A stretch of 28,488 nucleotides of DNA from Eimeria necatrix (taxonomy: Eukaryota; Apicomplexa; Conoidasida; Eucoccidiorida; Eimeriidae), in the NCBI RefSeq assembly GCF_000499385.1, contig NW_013654355.1, positions 1-28,488 of the forward strand, given 5' to 3'. Below are positions 1-9,209 of this stretch, piece by piece. Every line of letters starts with the position of its first letter. Position 1 is the first letter of the stretch. A program made the position numbers and the translations under genes. Under the pieces are notes generated by a model. It ran no database searches and had not been told where the DNA came from. It saw only the letters and a list, made by a program, of their open reading frames with translations.

Positions 1-268
1 GCCTCCTCCATGCAAATGCTGCGTTTGACATAGGGTACGAGATAGAGGGGCTCTTTGCCTGTATGACACACAGGCCGTACGATTCGTAAACATCAGGAAA
101 TGCGAGGCGACTCATTTCAGCCACTGCTGTGCAGGCAGAGTTCGCTATCGTGCTTCGAGCTTGTTGTAACGGCAATATGAATTTTCTTTGGGCTTGGTCA
201 TATGCGTGGTCAGATGTTATTTGGCATGTGCAAGGAGATGCTTTGCCAGTGAGCAGAATGCTCACAAT

Positions 269-316
269 GTAGCAAAAATGCCCTTGTGTGTTGTAGCAAA
301 AATGCTCTTGCGTGTA
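269..316. repeat. 24-bp tandem repeat, two copies
   Basis: Two adjacent 24-bp units, 269-292 and 293-316, each start with gtagcaaaaatgc and differ at three positions. In one plus-strand frame they encode a duplicated eight-residue string (VAKMPLCV, VAKMLLRV). That frame has no supporting splice sites, so the repeat is best treated as a small slippage duplication in noncoding DNA. Confidence 0.8.
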
Positions 317-352
317 GCTTCATTAATAGTACTTTTTCTTCATAGAATTTTG

Positions 353-685
353 TTAAGATGTTGGAGTATAACATGAACATGGATTAGGCTCAACGATCGA
401 GAGGGAGAACTTCCAGAAAGTTCGTTGTTGGTGCCTCACTATTTTCATGTTGCTGGATTGCATGAATCGAACATTCCATTTCCAAGGACTGATAAGGCTC
501 ATTGATAGCACGGGATGCTGTGTAGATACAAACATATCTGGGGACGTGGACCGTACTTTTCCAACGCATACGACATGAAGGCAGGTAAGGGCTTTATCTT
601 GGCTGTAAGTAACTGCCAGCGTTTGCGTAACTCGATTTCTTAATACATGATAAAGTGCGTCACCTAGAAAGTTTCGTTCGCCCAT
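353..685 (-). CDS. Uncertain open frame of 110 codons
   Basis: This minus-strand frame opens with a true ATG and runs 110 codons to a stop. Its composition is ordinary for a soluble protein, with no membrane segment and no motif I recognise. An acceptor-like 'ctggcag' lies just upstream of the ATG on the same strand, so it could also be an internal exon. The start is taken as the first ATG. Frames of this length are expected by chance in this sequence, and no neighbour supports it. I do not recognise a family and keep it only as a weak candidate. Confidence 0.12.
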   Translation of the reverse strand: MGERNFLGDALYHVLRNRVTQTLAVTYSQDKALTCLHVVCVGKVRSTSPDMFVSTQHPVLSMSLISPWKWNVRFMQSSNMKIVRHQQRTFWKFSLSIVEPNPCSCYTPTS

Positions 686-977
686 CTTTTGCCCTGCCAG
701 CTAGAACGATTGAGGGGCATTCGACACTGCGGGCGCATCTTGTACGGTGTGTGCTAATAGTATGATGTGATGTGCTGCTCTGGAAAGAAAGATGGTAGGC
801 GAGAGGCATTTGGTCAACTCGGAAGGCCCATTGAGCGTTTACAGCGAAGTGTTGGTCCACCAGAGTAGCGCAGATGACACAATGCAGACATCTTGTATTC
901 ATACCGTTTTGGGCCTACAGAAAATAGATGTCTTGCGGTTGGAAATGGAGTTTCAAGTTCTCTTTCGGGGCTATCAG

Positions 978-1134
978 AAATCTTGTGAGCTTGCCAGCGC
1001 TCTTGTCTAACCGCTCGCGATTCTTGTTGGAGGCTATTTTATGTGGGCGTCGTCCGAGTCTTGCTGCCGCAATTGCCCCTGCCAAAAGACGAATTCTCAA
1101 GATAGATGACGGTTACGTTTTGGACATTAAGAAA
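978..1134 (+). CDS. Candidate internal exon, 52 codons, unknown protein
   Basis: The stretch is bounded by an acceptor-like 'ctatcag' and a good donor (gaaa followed by GTAGGT). It reads one base plus 52 codons without a stop. The peptide has an Ala/Leu-rich helical middle (LLEAILCG, LAAAIAPAKRR) followed by a charged end (ILKIDDGYVLDIKK), which resembles real protein more than most frames here. No family is recognised. The acceptor has only a weak pyrimidine tract, and a competing minus-strand frame (1039-1365) overlaps. No in-frame partner exon could be placed with confidence. It could equally be a chance frame. Confidence 0.25.
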
Positions 1135-1365
1135 GTAGGTTCCGTCCCCCTTTGCCTTCCATATAAATGAAGGTCCACTGGTGCTCCCCATTACGAACAG
1201 GAAGGCTCGTATGTCTGCTAGCCCACTGCTTTGATTGCACAAATTAGTTTTTTTTGGGACTTGTGTGAAAGGGCTGAATTCACGATGGTTGTTGTTGGCG
1301 AAATGCAGCATGTGCGTATAATAGCAAAGTAGTTCGGTCGGGACTTCCAGGAGGTTGGCAAGCAC

Positions 1366-1644
1366 ATGTCATTTGGGCCAAAAGCGTCCTTTGAATCACT
1401 TCAAACTCTGCCAAAGTATTCCATAAAGCTTTTGCCAACAACAAACTATAAACGACTCGGCTTACTTCCCATTGGCGATACTGTCTCGGCATACGTTTTG
1501 CCTGTCTTGGGCAAGCTACGTTTTGTTTTTCATCTCTCCAATGAGAATGCATCGCTGGTGGAGGATTACGCATATGCTCATGATGCACTTGTCCCCCTCC
1601 TTTGCCCAAATTGGTTGATTGTCAACTACTGCAGTTTTTGGTAA
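1366..1644 (+). CDS. Uncertain open frame with ATG, 92 codons
   Basis: The frame starts at an ATG and runs 92 codons to TAA. The middle (LGLLPIGDTVSAYVLPVLGK) looks protein-like, but I recognise no family. The minus strand across the same bases is also open (1280-1609), and that frame contains a reasonable GTAAGC donor at 1465, so the coding strand cannot be decided from sequence alone. It follows the exon candidate ending at 1134 by about 230 bases but does not share a demonstrable splice connection with it. Confidence 0.15.
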   Translation: MSFGPKASFESLQTLPKYSIKLLPTTNYKRLGLLPIGDTVSAYVLPVLGKLRFVFHLSNENASLVEDYAYAHDALVPLLCPNWLIVNYCSFW

Positions 1645-1649
1645 TAATG

Positions 1650-4320
1650 CTTACTGCATCGATGGCAGCATTGGTTTTGCGCATCCACCTGTCTACACGC
1701 TTTGCTGTAGTTTGTGCGTTTCATAAATAAAGTGACAGTGATAGCTGCCCATATGGGTCAACTGTCAGCTACTGCAGTTCTTGACAACGAAACTTGTTCA
1801 CTCAGTCGATGACGAAATTTTTTCTGGGCATCCAGAAGTCTAGAAGCCTATACATACATCGCATGACAGTTTATTCTAGGTGCAGTAGGATACAGCAGGA
1901 TGTTGTTACTCATGTTTATGTGCCTCCGGAAATTCACCTCTAAGCTCATTCGATGGCAAGGTGTTTCGTGTCATTTGCACATCAGGATGCTCTGATTATG
2001 TTGAATGAGACAGACGCACACCTGCTAAAGACCATTTTGCGCTTTGCTAGGGTTTCAGCCACATAAGGATCTCACGGTTGCTAGCCGAACAGCAAGAATC
2101 TACTTACAAAATGCACGAAACACGCAGGGACATTCAAGATTATATAGTCTTGTTGGCGCACTGCAGGCACGTTTACAGCTTCACGGGGCGTGCAGATACA
2201 ATAATACATGTCGTTTCATGTATGGCTATCATACTGCGTATATAGCTAAAAACGCCCTCCTTGCACCTTGCAGAGATATCTGCGCAGCATGATTTGGTGA
2301 AATATATTTTATTCTGGTAAACACAGATTCGGCTAAATATGTAAGCAATGAAAATTTTCCGTATCGTTTCTTTGGTTCACGTATCAATTTCCACAAATGA
2401 CTACTAGACAATTAAATGCTGGTGTCCCTGAGATTAATCACAGAGGAAATCACACAATTTTAGTTCCACAGAGAAAACGTTACATTCGTTGGGTTTGTAG
2501 AACGTACGAGGTGCATTTGGATGCAGTAAAAATCCAATGGTAAACCCACCACTTGCAGATTGTACCGAAGTTCTTTAGGTGCAGGAAGACTGTACTGGCA
2601 GCGTCACGCATTCTAGAGTAGCAGAAGAGAAACACACGGACGTTTTTATCGACTCTTTATGGCCTTGTCAAATTTGCTGCACTCTTGAGCAGGATGTCCG
2701 TTTCCGCCCGTGAATCGCCTCTTGCATCTGAGTAATTTCACTGGCATTTGGAGAAAGTTTCTACGGACTAGTGCAGCTTTTCACGATGGGAAAAATGCCA
2801 CGTGCTTGCTGCGGCCTTCTACTGCACAACTAGACTGTGAGTTTTAAAGGGCCCTCTGTTACCACTTTAATTTCAAGGTGGTAATTCCTGTGATAACATA
2901 CGCGTCGCGTCTTAGGAGTAAATTGCACGCGGTGACCTAGAGGAATTATTCTCTTCGGGGCAAGGAACCTGAAGAAATTCATGGCCTTTTAATGAAACGT
3001 GCTTCTGTGTGTTTTATGCATGTGCGTAATTAAAAATTCTGGACAAAGTTCCTGATTTTTCAGTGTCAAGTTGTTTGACCGCGGCTTATGGTGATGACTC
3101 AGTGCCTCAGCAGAAGCTATGACTCGTGAAGAATTGTCACAAATAGATTGCAGTTATGCCGAAGTCACAGCATTGCATACGCAGACGGTGGGCGACACGA
3201 AACTTCAAAAGCACGCATATTCACTGATAAAATGATGTCCAACAGAGGCGCCATTAGGTTCTGATATGCAAGGATCATGCGTAAGGCACGCTGCAGTCAC
3301 GCGTATGAGGTAGCTGAACACTGAGGCCTTGTCTCGCATCTTTACCACCTTCATGGTATGAGCACTTATGCTCACCCTGTAGCGTAAAATTCTAAAAAGA
3401 TTGAAAAACTATCCGAAGATTTAATATTACAACTTTTCTAAACGACAACGCTTGCTTTAGCATCGCTTTTGACCTAATGTTCCTAGTGGTCAGTTACCCA
3501 AACCTTCTAGTGCAAGCTTTTTGGCGCTCACCATGTTGGAGTTTTCGGAGGCATTATGTAATATCCACGCAGAATGGGACGTATTTAGGAAGCTGGCATG
3601 CTCAACTGCCATACACCAACTGACATACGGCGTTCATTTGCGTGGTGACTCCTGTGTACAAAATATACAGTAGTGTGAGCTCAAAAATGGGGATCCAGCC
3701 GTAGAACCAATTGCTTCAGCTTCATGGATAAAGACAGACGCGTCGGCACGGTTACCACTGAAAAGCTACAGCTTCGTTTTCGTCACACAGTCGCTCTAGT
3801 ATTAACACTCTACAGCGAAAGAAAGTGAGCTACACTTTGTTGCTCGTCAGGTATTATTTTGTTTGGTCAGAGCTTAATCTAACTCATGCATGCAGCTGTA
3901 CTGTCTCTTACCGTGTTTCGGTTGCAGTGTCGGGGATGCATCTTATTGGACACATAAAAATATCCGGCAATAATTGTGGAGCAAAGCCGGTCCTCAACAA
4001 ACCCGGGTGACGCTTTCTGCCATTGGGCAAATAGCAGCATGCTACCAAACGATTTGAAATTAATGTAGAAAGCAGCGCAAGGTGGCATTGAAATTTTTGC
4101 TAGAGTCTGACAAACAGGCGTGGATTACGTCCTGTGATTTTGTTCTTCTCAGCTATGGTAGATTTCACCTGGCTAGCTACGACAACTTTCTTCACCCCCG
4201 ATGAGGTAATTAAAGAAGTCTAAGGATGTGCGAGCGCTAGGTCTAAGGATGAGCAGTTTCATTCTCGACCACACATAGGGCGCGGTGCAAAGCGCTATTT
4301 GTTGACCCCGAGGCCAAGAA
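1650..4320. other. No gene seen
   Basis: About 2.7 kb in which I find no open frame longer than about 90 codons with supporting splice sites, no RNA gene and no strong repeat. A weak 50-base similarity exists between about 1620-1670 and 1765-1815, both containing 'actgcagtt'. A TGCATGCA octamer sits at 3887-3894. A small imperfect stem built on taccac/gtggta lies at about 2859-2883. It looks like intergenic or intronic DNA. Confidence 0.5.
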
Positions 4321-4557
4321 ATGCTGAGCTATTTTGGATGCAGGGAATGCGATGTACAGATATTATCGAGCTGTGAATGGTCCGATGCCGAGCAGTCAGC
4401 GAAAGCATTCAGCTTATCGCTGAAGGATGTTGAGCAGTTTTTAAAGCTGTTGGCTTTTGGCACGTGGAGCTTGTTGTACAGGTCTTGGGCACGCTTGTCG
4501 CAAAGGACTGTTTATAGGTTCAAGGACTTTGGCAGAGCCAAGAAGTCCGTACAGGAA
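4321..4557 (+). CDS. Candidate first exon, 79 codons, unknown protein
   Basis: An ATG at 4321 opens a frame of exactly 79 codons that ends at the donor GAA followed by GTATGT. The peptide has an acidic N-terminal half (WSDAEQSAKAFSLSLKDVEQ), a short hydrophobic stretch (LKLLAFGTWSLLY) and a basic end (RFKDFGRAKKSVQE). Without splicing the frame stops 14 codons further on. No family is recognised. The phase-0 donor and mixed composition favour a real exon, but frames of this size are common by chance here and no downstream partner exon was found. Confidence 0.25.
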
Positions 4558-5119
4558 GTATGTGGTGGTCGGAGTGCTTGCGCCAGTGGATGTACTTGAG
4601 CGCTGACCTCTTGCTGCATATTGGGCAGTTATCAAAGGTCGAGTAGTATAAACTAAATTCATGAGCCATGCTGCTGCAGTTTCAGGCCTTAAGTGTACAC
4701 CACAGCAAGGTCAAGTATACAGCAACTTCGTTGTTTGATTTCTTAGAGGAAAAAGATGCGAGTACCGCACTCTACAATGATGGTTCATTCTGCCTGTCTT
4801 GATAAACTGCCTTTGATATTTCCGATTCATACACCTTCACTACAAAATGTGTGACAAGCAGAAGCGAAACGTTTCCTGCCAGAAACATTCTGCAAGACCG
4901 CAACACTGTACACAGCCTTTTAGGTATCAGCTAAATTGGAACGGCTTATGGATGTCTTTGGAGAAAATCGTCATAAATTTGTCTATAATGTATTTGGTCT
5001 TTTGCAGCTATAGGCGAAGCGGTTTCACGTGTACTATTTGGTGCGTGTTCTATCTGTACGCAACTGCGTCTTTATTAACGAGCGCGCTGCCATATACTCC
5101 TTTGAAATTACTACAGGAG

Positions 5120-5310
5120 CTAAATAGAGCTTGTTAAGATCCTTTTCTTCTGGTGAAATCGTCTACGAAGTCTAGCAGGTATTTCATGAATCAAATTCGG
5201 TAGGGTTGATATTGAATCTCTACTCCCGTGCATTGCTTCACTTACTAAGTCGTATCCACTATCACTACTCCCGTGCATTGCTTCACTTACTAAGTCGTAT
5301 CCACTATCGC
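5120..5310 (-). CDS. Open frame carrying a 15-residue tandem repeat
   Basis: On the minus strand, an acceptor-like 'catgctcag' is followed by an open frame to a TAG stop at 5120. Its N-terminal part is two nearly identical 15-residue units (DSGYDLVSEAMHGSS), the translation of the 45-bp tandem repeat. A basic tail follows (ARLRRRFHQKKR). The repeat length is a multiple of three and the single difference between units is synonymous in this frame (agt/agc), which is mildly in favour of coding. No family is recognised. A noncoding minisatellite is an equally good reading. Confidence 0.2.
5221..5310. repeat. 45-bp tandem repeat, two copies
   Basis: Units 5221-5265 and 5266-5310 are adjacent and differ at one position (5264 a, 5309 g). 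Both begin tactcccgtgcattgcttca. The near identity implies a recent duplication. Confidence 0.95.
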
Positions 5311-5373
5311 TGAGCATGTACATACTCATGCAGCACGTGAGTGCCGGAGTACTTTGCTGTCGTAGCTACTTTC

Positions 5374-5807
5374 CTACGGATGATCCGGCATGAGGACTTG
5401 AAATGTATTGTTACTGTGTTGTTCCATGAACCGCTCTCCGGAAAAATGCATTCTGTACTCACGCCCAGTGCACTGATGCAGACGATGCAGCAGTTGTTTT
5501 TGTTTCTTCTTCCTGAGCAGAGACTCGTACTTTGCTGAAGAACGCATTTCTGTGTAGTAAAGAAGGGCACAAGCCAATCTTCGGCGACAGAAGAAACACC
5601 TCGTTTCAACGATGTATCTGCTTGCTGCCGCTTCAAGCAATTTGATGGGACCATTTGTTTCGCACCAATAAAGATAGCTAAATGCTTCCTAAAAAAATAA
5701 CTATTCGGGCCATTTGTGGTGGTATCGGTGCATGACTTTCCACGAACAAAAACTGCTTGCTCGCACTCAGTCACCCCGCGCTTTGTCCTCTGTTTTCTTT
5801 TGGCGTC
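5374..5807 (-). pseudogene. Frameshifted first copy of the duplicated open frame
   Basis: This is the counterpart of the 237-codon frame at 6685-7398. Reading on the minus strand from 5807, the first about 100 codons match the other copy, with full identity over 5529-5785. A two-base length difference near 5495 (a T-run that is longer here) then moves the homologous peptide into another frame. Past the shift the similarity resumes in the shifted frame (LLHRLHQCTGREYRMH here, LLHRLHHRTGREYRMH there). If the frame is coding, this copy is broken. If it is not, this is simply indel divergence between repeat copies. No protein family is recognised. Confidence 0.3.
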
Positions 5808-5897
5808 TCATTAGAACATTCAGGAGAAAGAATAAGAACGATACAGCTGGTCTGCTGCTCCACTGAACGTTCCAGCAGGAAGCGTATATTCCACAAG

Positions 5898-6234
5898 CTG
5901 CGCACCTTAGTGTCACCTACCGATCGTTTGTGTTCTGCTCTTGAAACTTACTGGCCACCGCATTGCAGTGAAATCGCTTTGCTTGCGCATTGAAACTTTC
6001 GAGGGAGCGGCAATAGACGACTGAACTCGCGCTGTTCTATTGGAGTACGGTTGCGGTGGGAAAGCCATCATCTTTATCGTGTAAGTGTATTCGTGTTACG
6101 GTAAACACTGGCGCTCGATGTAGTTTGGCCAGAAGGAAGTGCATATGCGTTCTCACCCACTTTATTTCCATGCTTCAGTGGCGATATTTGAACTTTTAGG
6201 GGTCGCCAACACCGTCGTTGGCGACTGCAGTGAT
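5898..6234. other. 337-nt segment present only in duplication copy 1
   Basis: The segment sits exactly between two blocks that are contiguous in copy 2 (ccacaag joined to catag). It is either an insertion into copy 1 or a deletion from copy 2. I see no target-site duplication, terminal inverted repeat or poly-A tail. Near its right end is a perfect 9-bp hairpin (6202-6225). No supported open frame lies inside it. Confidence 0.7.
6202..6225. other. Perfect 9-bp hairpin
   Basis: The arms gtcgccaac (6202-6210) and gttggcgac (6217-6225) are perfectly complementary around a six-base loop, accgtc. It lies ten bases inside the right boundary of the copy-1-specific segment. There is no T-run after it and no reason to call it a terminator in a eukaryotic setting. 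Confidence 0.8.
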
Positions 6235-6684
6235 CATAGTTTACAGTCGCTTAGTAAAGTTGAAGAGCGCTCGTATGTCGCGTGAACCGTTAACCAATTG
6301 GTGTTTCAGCAAAATGGTTCGAGAAAGGCATGCCTTTTGAGGCACATTGGGCTTATGAAACGAAATGTTTGGCGTCCTGTCGGTATGTGCAGAATGTTGT
6401 TAGCGCGTTACATGGCGCACTACTATTTCACAAACGTTGCAACTCTGCAGCGATTAGGAAATAGGAAGTAGCACTACGGCTGGCGTAGTATTCTTAGGTT
6501 ATGCTTTGATATTCGTGTCTTAGTCCCAGCAAAGCATTTCTTTCAGGAAACTCTGTGAAGTTAGCACGAAAGTGCTGTTTCTTTTCACTGTTTTACAACA
6601 GGGCCTAGTCTTACACACAGCCCTTGAATATCCACTCATGTACGCAGGACGTGTGTTGGACAAAATTACGCCGCCCGTTTTGCA

Positions 6685-7398
6685 TCAAAAATGACGCTTG
6701 CGGGCGCCATGAGCATTTTGTGAGGCATGCGGAAGGAGCGAATCAGTTTTTAAAAAGCAACTGGCTTCAGCGGATTTTGTTGTCAAATTGTCATCCGCTG
6801 TTCTACAGGATTGCATGGGTTGTTTTAGAAGAGAGCTAGCGTTGTTAGCGCTGCAGCCAAGCTGACTCGATGTTATGATCAGACACAGCTTCATATGTTT
6901 TACAGATTTCCGCCGTTGTTCAGTAAAGTTTGCGCCCAACGGAAGAGACGTGCGTAGGACCGTGAGTGCTGCGTTGTCTTTCCAATACCGAGTTGCACTA
7001 ACACTGCGTTGATTGGTGAAGCGCTCGCCGACCAAATGCATTCTGTACTCACGCCCAGTGCGATGATGCAGGCGATGCAGCAGTGTTTTGTTTCTTCTTC
7101 CTGAGCAGAGACTCGCACTTTGCTGAAGAACGCATTTCTGTGTAGTAAAGAAGGGCACAAGCCAATCTTCGGCGACAGAAGAAACACCTCGTTTCAACGA
7201 TGTATCTGCTTGCTGCCGCTTCAAGCAATTTGATGGGACCATTTGTTTCGCACCAATAAAGATAGCTAAATGCTTCCTAAAAAAATAACTATTCGGGCCA
7301 TTTGTGGTGGTATCGGTGCATGACTTTCCACGAACAAAAACTGCTTGCTCGCACTCAGTCACCCCGCGCTTTGCGCTCTGCTTTCTTTCGGCATCCCA
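6685..7398 (-). CDS. Longest open frame of the window, 237 codons, unknown protein
   Basis: The frame is open on the minus strand from just after a TAA at 7399-7401 to its stop at 6685. No ATG lies near the 5' end (the first is at 7242-7240, giving 185 codons), so it would be either an internal exon or an ATG-started protein of 185 residues. The sequence is rich in Ser, Lys, Arg and Cys and has no membrane segment. I recognise no transposase, reverse transcriptase or other domain. At 237 codons it is clearly longer than chance frames here. Its first half is identical in copy 1 of the duplication, where a two-base indel breaks it. It may be a fragment of a repeat-borne gene or a fortuitous frame. 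Confidence 0.3.
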   Translation of the reverse strand, partial: WDAERKQSAKRGVTECEQAVFVRGKSCTDTTTNGPNSYFFRKHLAIFIGAKQMVPSNCLKRQQADTSLKRGVSSVAEDWLVPFFTTQKCVLQQSASLCSGRRNKTLLHRLHHRTGREYRMHLVGERFTNQRSVSATRYWKDNAALTVLRTSLPLGANFTEQRRKSVKHMKLCLIITSSQLGCSANNASSLLKQPMQSCRTADDNLTTKSAEASCFLKTDSLLPHASQNAHGARKRHF

Positions 7399-7640
7399 TT
7401 AGAACATTCAGGAGAAGAATAAGAACGACACAGCTGGTCTGCTGCTCCGCTGAACATTCCAGCAGGAAGCGTATATTCCACAAGCATAGCTTACAGTCAC
7501 TTAGTAAAGTTGAAGAGCACTTGTATATCGCTTGAACCGGTTGGTGTCTCAGGGAAAGGTTCGACAAAAGACTTGGCTCTGGAGGCGCAGTTAGGGTCAT
7601 AAGGCGCTCGGTGTTCTGTCGCTATTCGCAAAGTATTTAA
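7020..7640. repeat. Direct duplication, copy 2
   Basis: This copy aligns with 5405-5897 plus 6235-6390. The block 7117-7373 is identical to copy 1. To its right the two copies differ by scattered substitutions and one-base indels, then join directly (ccacaag-catag at about 7479-7489) where copy 1 has 337 extra bases. Beyond about 7640 no similarity remains. Confidence 0.9.
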
Positions 7641-8755
7641 GTGGCTTCACGTGTGCCGGATTTGTTATGGTCAAAATAAGGCCTTCTTTAGTCTGCATGC
7701 CCATGGGTGCCAGATTTTCCCAAGCTTTGCATGGTTGCATCGTTTGCGGAACGCAAACCAATACTGGTGCTGTATCTTGCTTACTGTTTGCTCCGAAGTG
7801 AGCAGTTCTGACGAAGAAGTGTTCATGTTGTACACTTTGGTTTGGTTCGAAGAATAATGCTAATTTTCCACGTTCATGCGAGCGTTCGAGTGCGCAATGG
7901 GGTTAGCAGGCAGTGCGTGCCGCCGGAGAGGCGGAGCTTGCTGTTTGTCTTGTCCCACAGCTCTCGCGTGCAGGTCCAAGGGACATGTTTTAAAGCTCGC
8001 CTATAATGTGCGTAGTACTGTTCTTAGCCGTGCTGTGAAAAAGGACCCCCATTTGTTTCTTTGCTTACATAATTTTTGTTCATGTTTATTTTCATGTAGG
8101 TAAGTTGATGGCCGAAAGGAGGAAATATTGTGAGGGATTTTTTTCAGTTTTCTTTGCTCCTGTGTCGCGTAATGGAAGTAATTAATATATTTGTCAACTT
8201 GGCGGAACAAGCGAGAAACTAAAGCTGCGGGCATCGACTGCTGATCTCTCAGCAATGAGGTGCTGGATTGAGTTTAACAGTATTTAAAGCCCATGTCCTG
8301 TGTGTAACAGATAGCACACTCTGCGTGTGAACTCGCGATTGTCTTACCAGCACGAGCTCTTACCAAATGTAATTGCTTCGACAGGCTGATTCAAAAGCTG
8401 ATTTTGTGACGTTGCACAAGAGCTTCGACAACTGCGCAGCATGTGCTGCGCATAGAAGCATAGATATCTTGTCGGTAGCGTGTAACGTTGGTCATCTGAC
8501 GACTGGCGTCTAAAACCTCCTGATTGTATAAATATTGTGCCTTATGGAACTCAAAATTACATGCATTATCACTATGAAATGCCAGTGAACATAGGCAGCA
8601 AAAACTAACACAGTGCCGCCGTTTCGCAAATCACAGTGGTAACACTGAAGTGCTTACGGCAGAGCAGTTCATTTTTGAATTGTATTTCAAAACAACGGTA
8701 GTAAGCAGTGGTACAAGAACGATGCTTCGGCTTAGCAAATGCTTCTAAGTAAACA
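7640..8755. other. No gene supported
   Basis: Frames of 68-84 codons exist on both strands but lack convincing splice context or recognisable composition. A TGCATGC site lies at 7694-7700 and a 20-bp near-palindrome at 8433-8452. Otherwise I see nothing. Confidence 0.45.
8433..8452. promoter_or_regulatory. 20-bp near-perfect palindrome
   Basis: The arms tgcgcagca (8433-8441) and tgctgcgca (8444-8452) are exact reverse complements around a two-base centre, tg. This could be a dimeric protein binding site or chance symmetry. No transcription start can be tied to it, although an ATG-started frame begins about 300 bases downstream (8756). Confidence 0.3.
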
Positions 8756-8941
8756 ATGCTTCGCTGCTCGACTGTAAAAGCTGCCATTACTCATGCTACC
8801 ATGCAAGGTGCCTTAGCATTCATCACATCCGGTGACGGAGCCAAGATCAGTGGTCTGGACAATTCAGACCAGCCCTGCAGTCGAATTACGTTGCTTGCGC
8901 ATCAAGAATTGTTGGCATCCCAGTTTCTAAGTTTGAAGATG
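8756..8941 (+). CDS. Uncertain ATG-started frame
   Basis: An ATG at 8756 opens a frame whose first 60 codons have ordinary protein composition (ALAFITSGDGAKISGLDNSD). The frame then passes into a pyrimidine-rich stretch ending in 'ctgtttag' (about 8965), typical of an intron end. No good donor is visible between the two, so an exon limit cannot be set. The end given is where the protein-like part fades; the frame itself stays open to 9109. A 7-bp inverted repeat (8851-8857 with 8865-8871) lies inside it. No family is recognised. Confidence 0.15.
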
Positions 8942-9100
8942 CCCATTTTCCCCTTCTGTTTAGGTTTTATTCACAGCGCTGGGCACGTCTGCTGCGGTTG
9001 CCATCGTCTCCATGTATGTACAATCATACATCAATGCTGCAAGGAGCATTTTTTTGGGGAAGCATATCAGCTTATTCTCGTGCCTTTCCCTGCCAAGCAG

Positions 9101-9200
9101 TATACCTAGAAGTTCGCGCAACATCTGATATAATGAGGCAACTCATTGAGGAACATTTCTTTCGGGTGGTATTCGCAAATTACTACGCCCTGCTGTGCTC
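9101..9200 (+). CDS. Candidate 100-nt internal exon, unknown protein
   Basis: A pyrimidine-rich tract ending in 'ctgccaagcag' precedes 9101, and a consensus donor GTAAGT begins at 9201. Between them one frame is open, reading YLEVRATSDIMRQLIEEHFF and then RVVFANYYALLC. This faintly resembles the segment after transmembrane helix 3 or 4 in peroxisomal-type (D-family) ABC transporters, where a basic helix is followed by an aromatic YY-x-L motif. The resemblance is by eye only. No nucleotide-binding domain (Walker A, LSGGQ-type signature) is visible anywhere in the window. The splice sites are good, but the identity is very uncertain. Confidence 0.25.
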
Positions 9201-9209
9201 GTAAGTGTG

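Larger units (their letters stand above)
5405..6390. repeat. Direct duplication, copy 1
   Basis: This copy aligns with about 7020-7640. The segment 5529-5785 is identical base for base to 7117-7373 (257 nt, offset 1588). Outside it, similarity drops to roughly 85-90% on the right and lower on the left, with small indels. The match stops at 5897 and resumes at 6235. The 337 bases between are absent from copy 2. The resumed part (from catag at 6235) fades near 6390. No terminal inverted repeats or target-site duplications are visible. Confidence 0.9.

Noticed and set aside
462..490. A tRNA T-arm-like string (gttcgattc on the minus strand)
   Set aside because: The flanking bases do not form the five-base-pair T stem, and no acceptor stem, D arm or anticodon arm can be folded around it.
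8756..9200. A complete D-family ABC transporter segment (including a DNSDQ...RIT string at about 8853-8890)
   Set aside because: The NPDQ-like string lies upstream of the YYAL-like string, the reverse of the family order. No Walker A or signature motif exists in the window, and the pieces are in incompatible frames.
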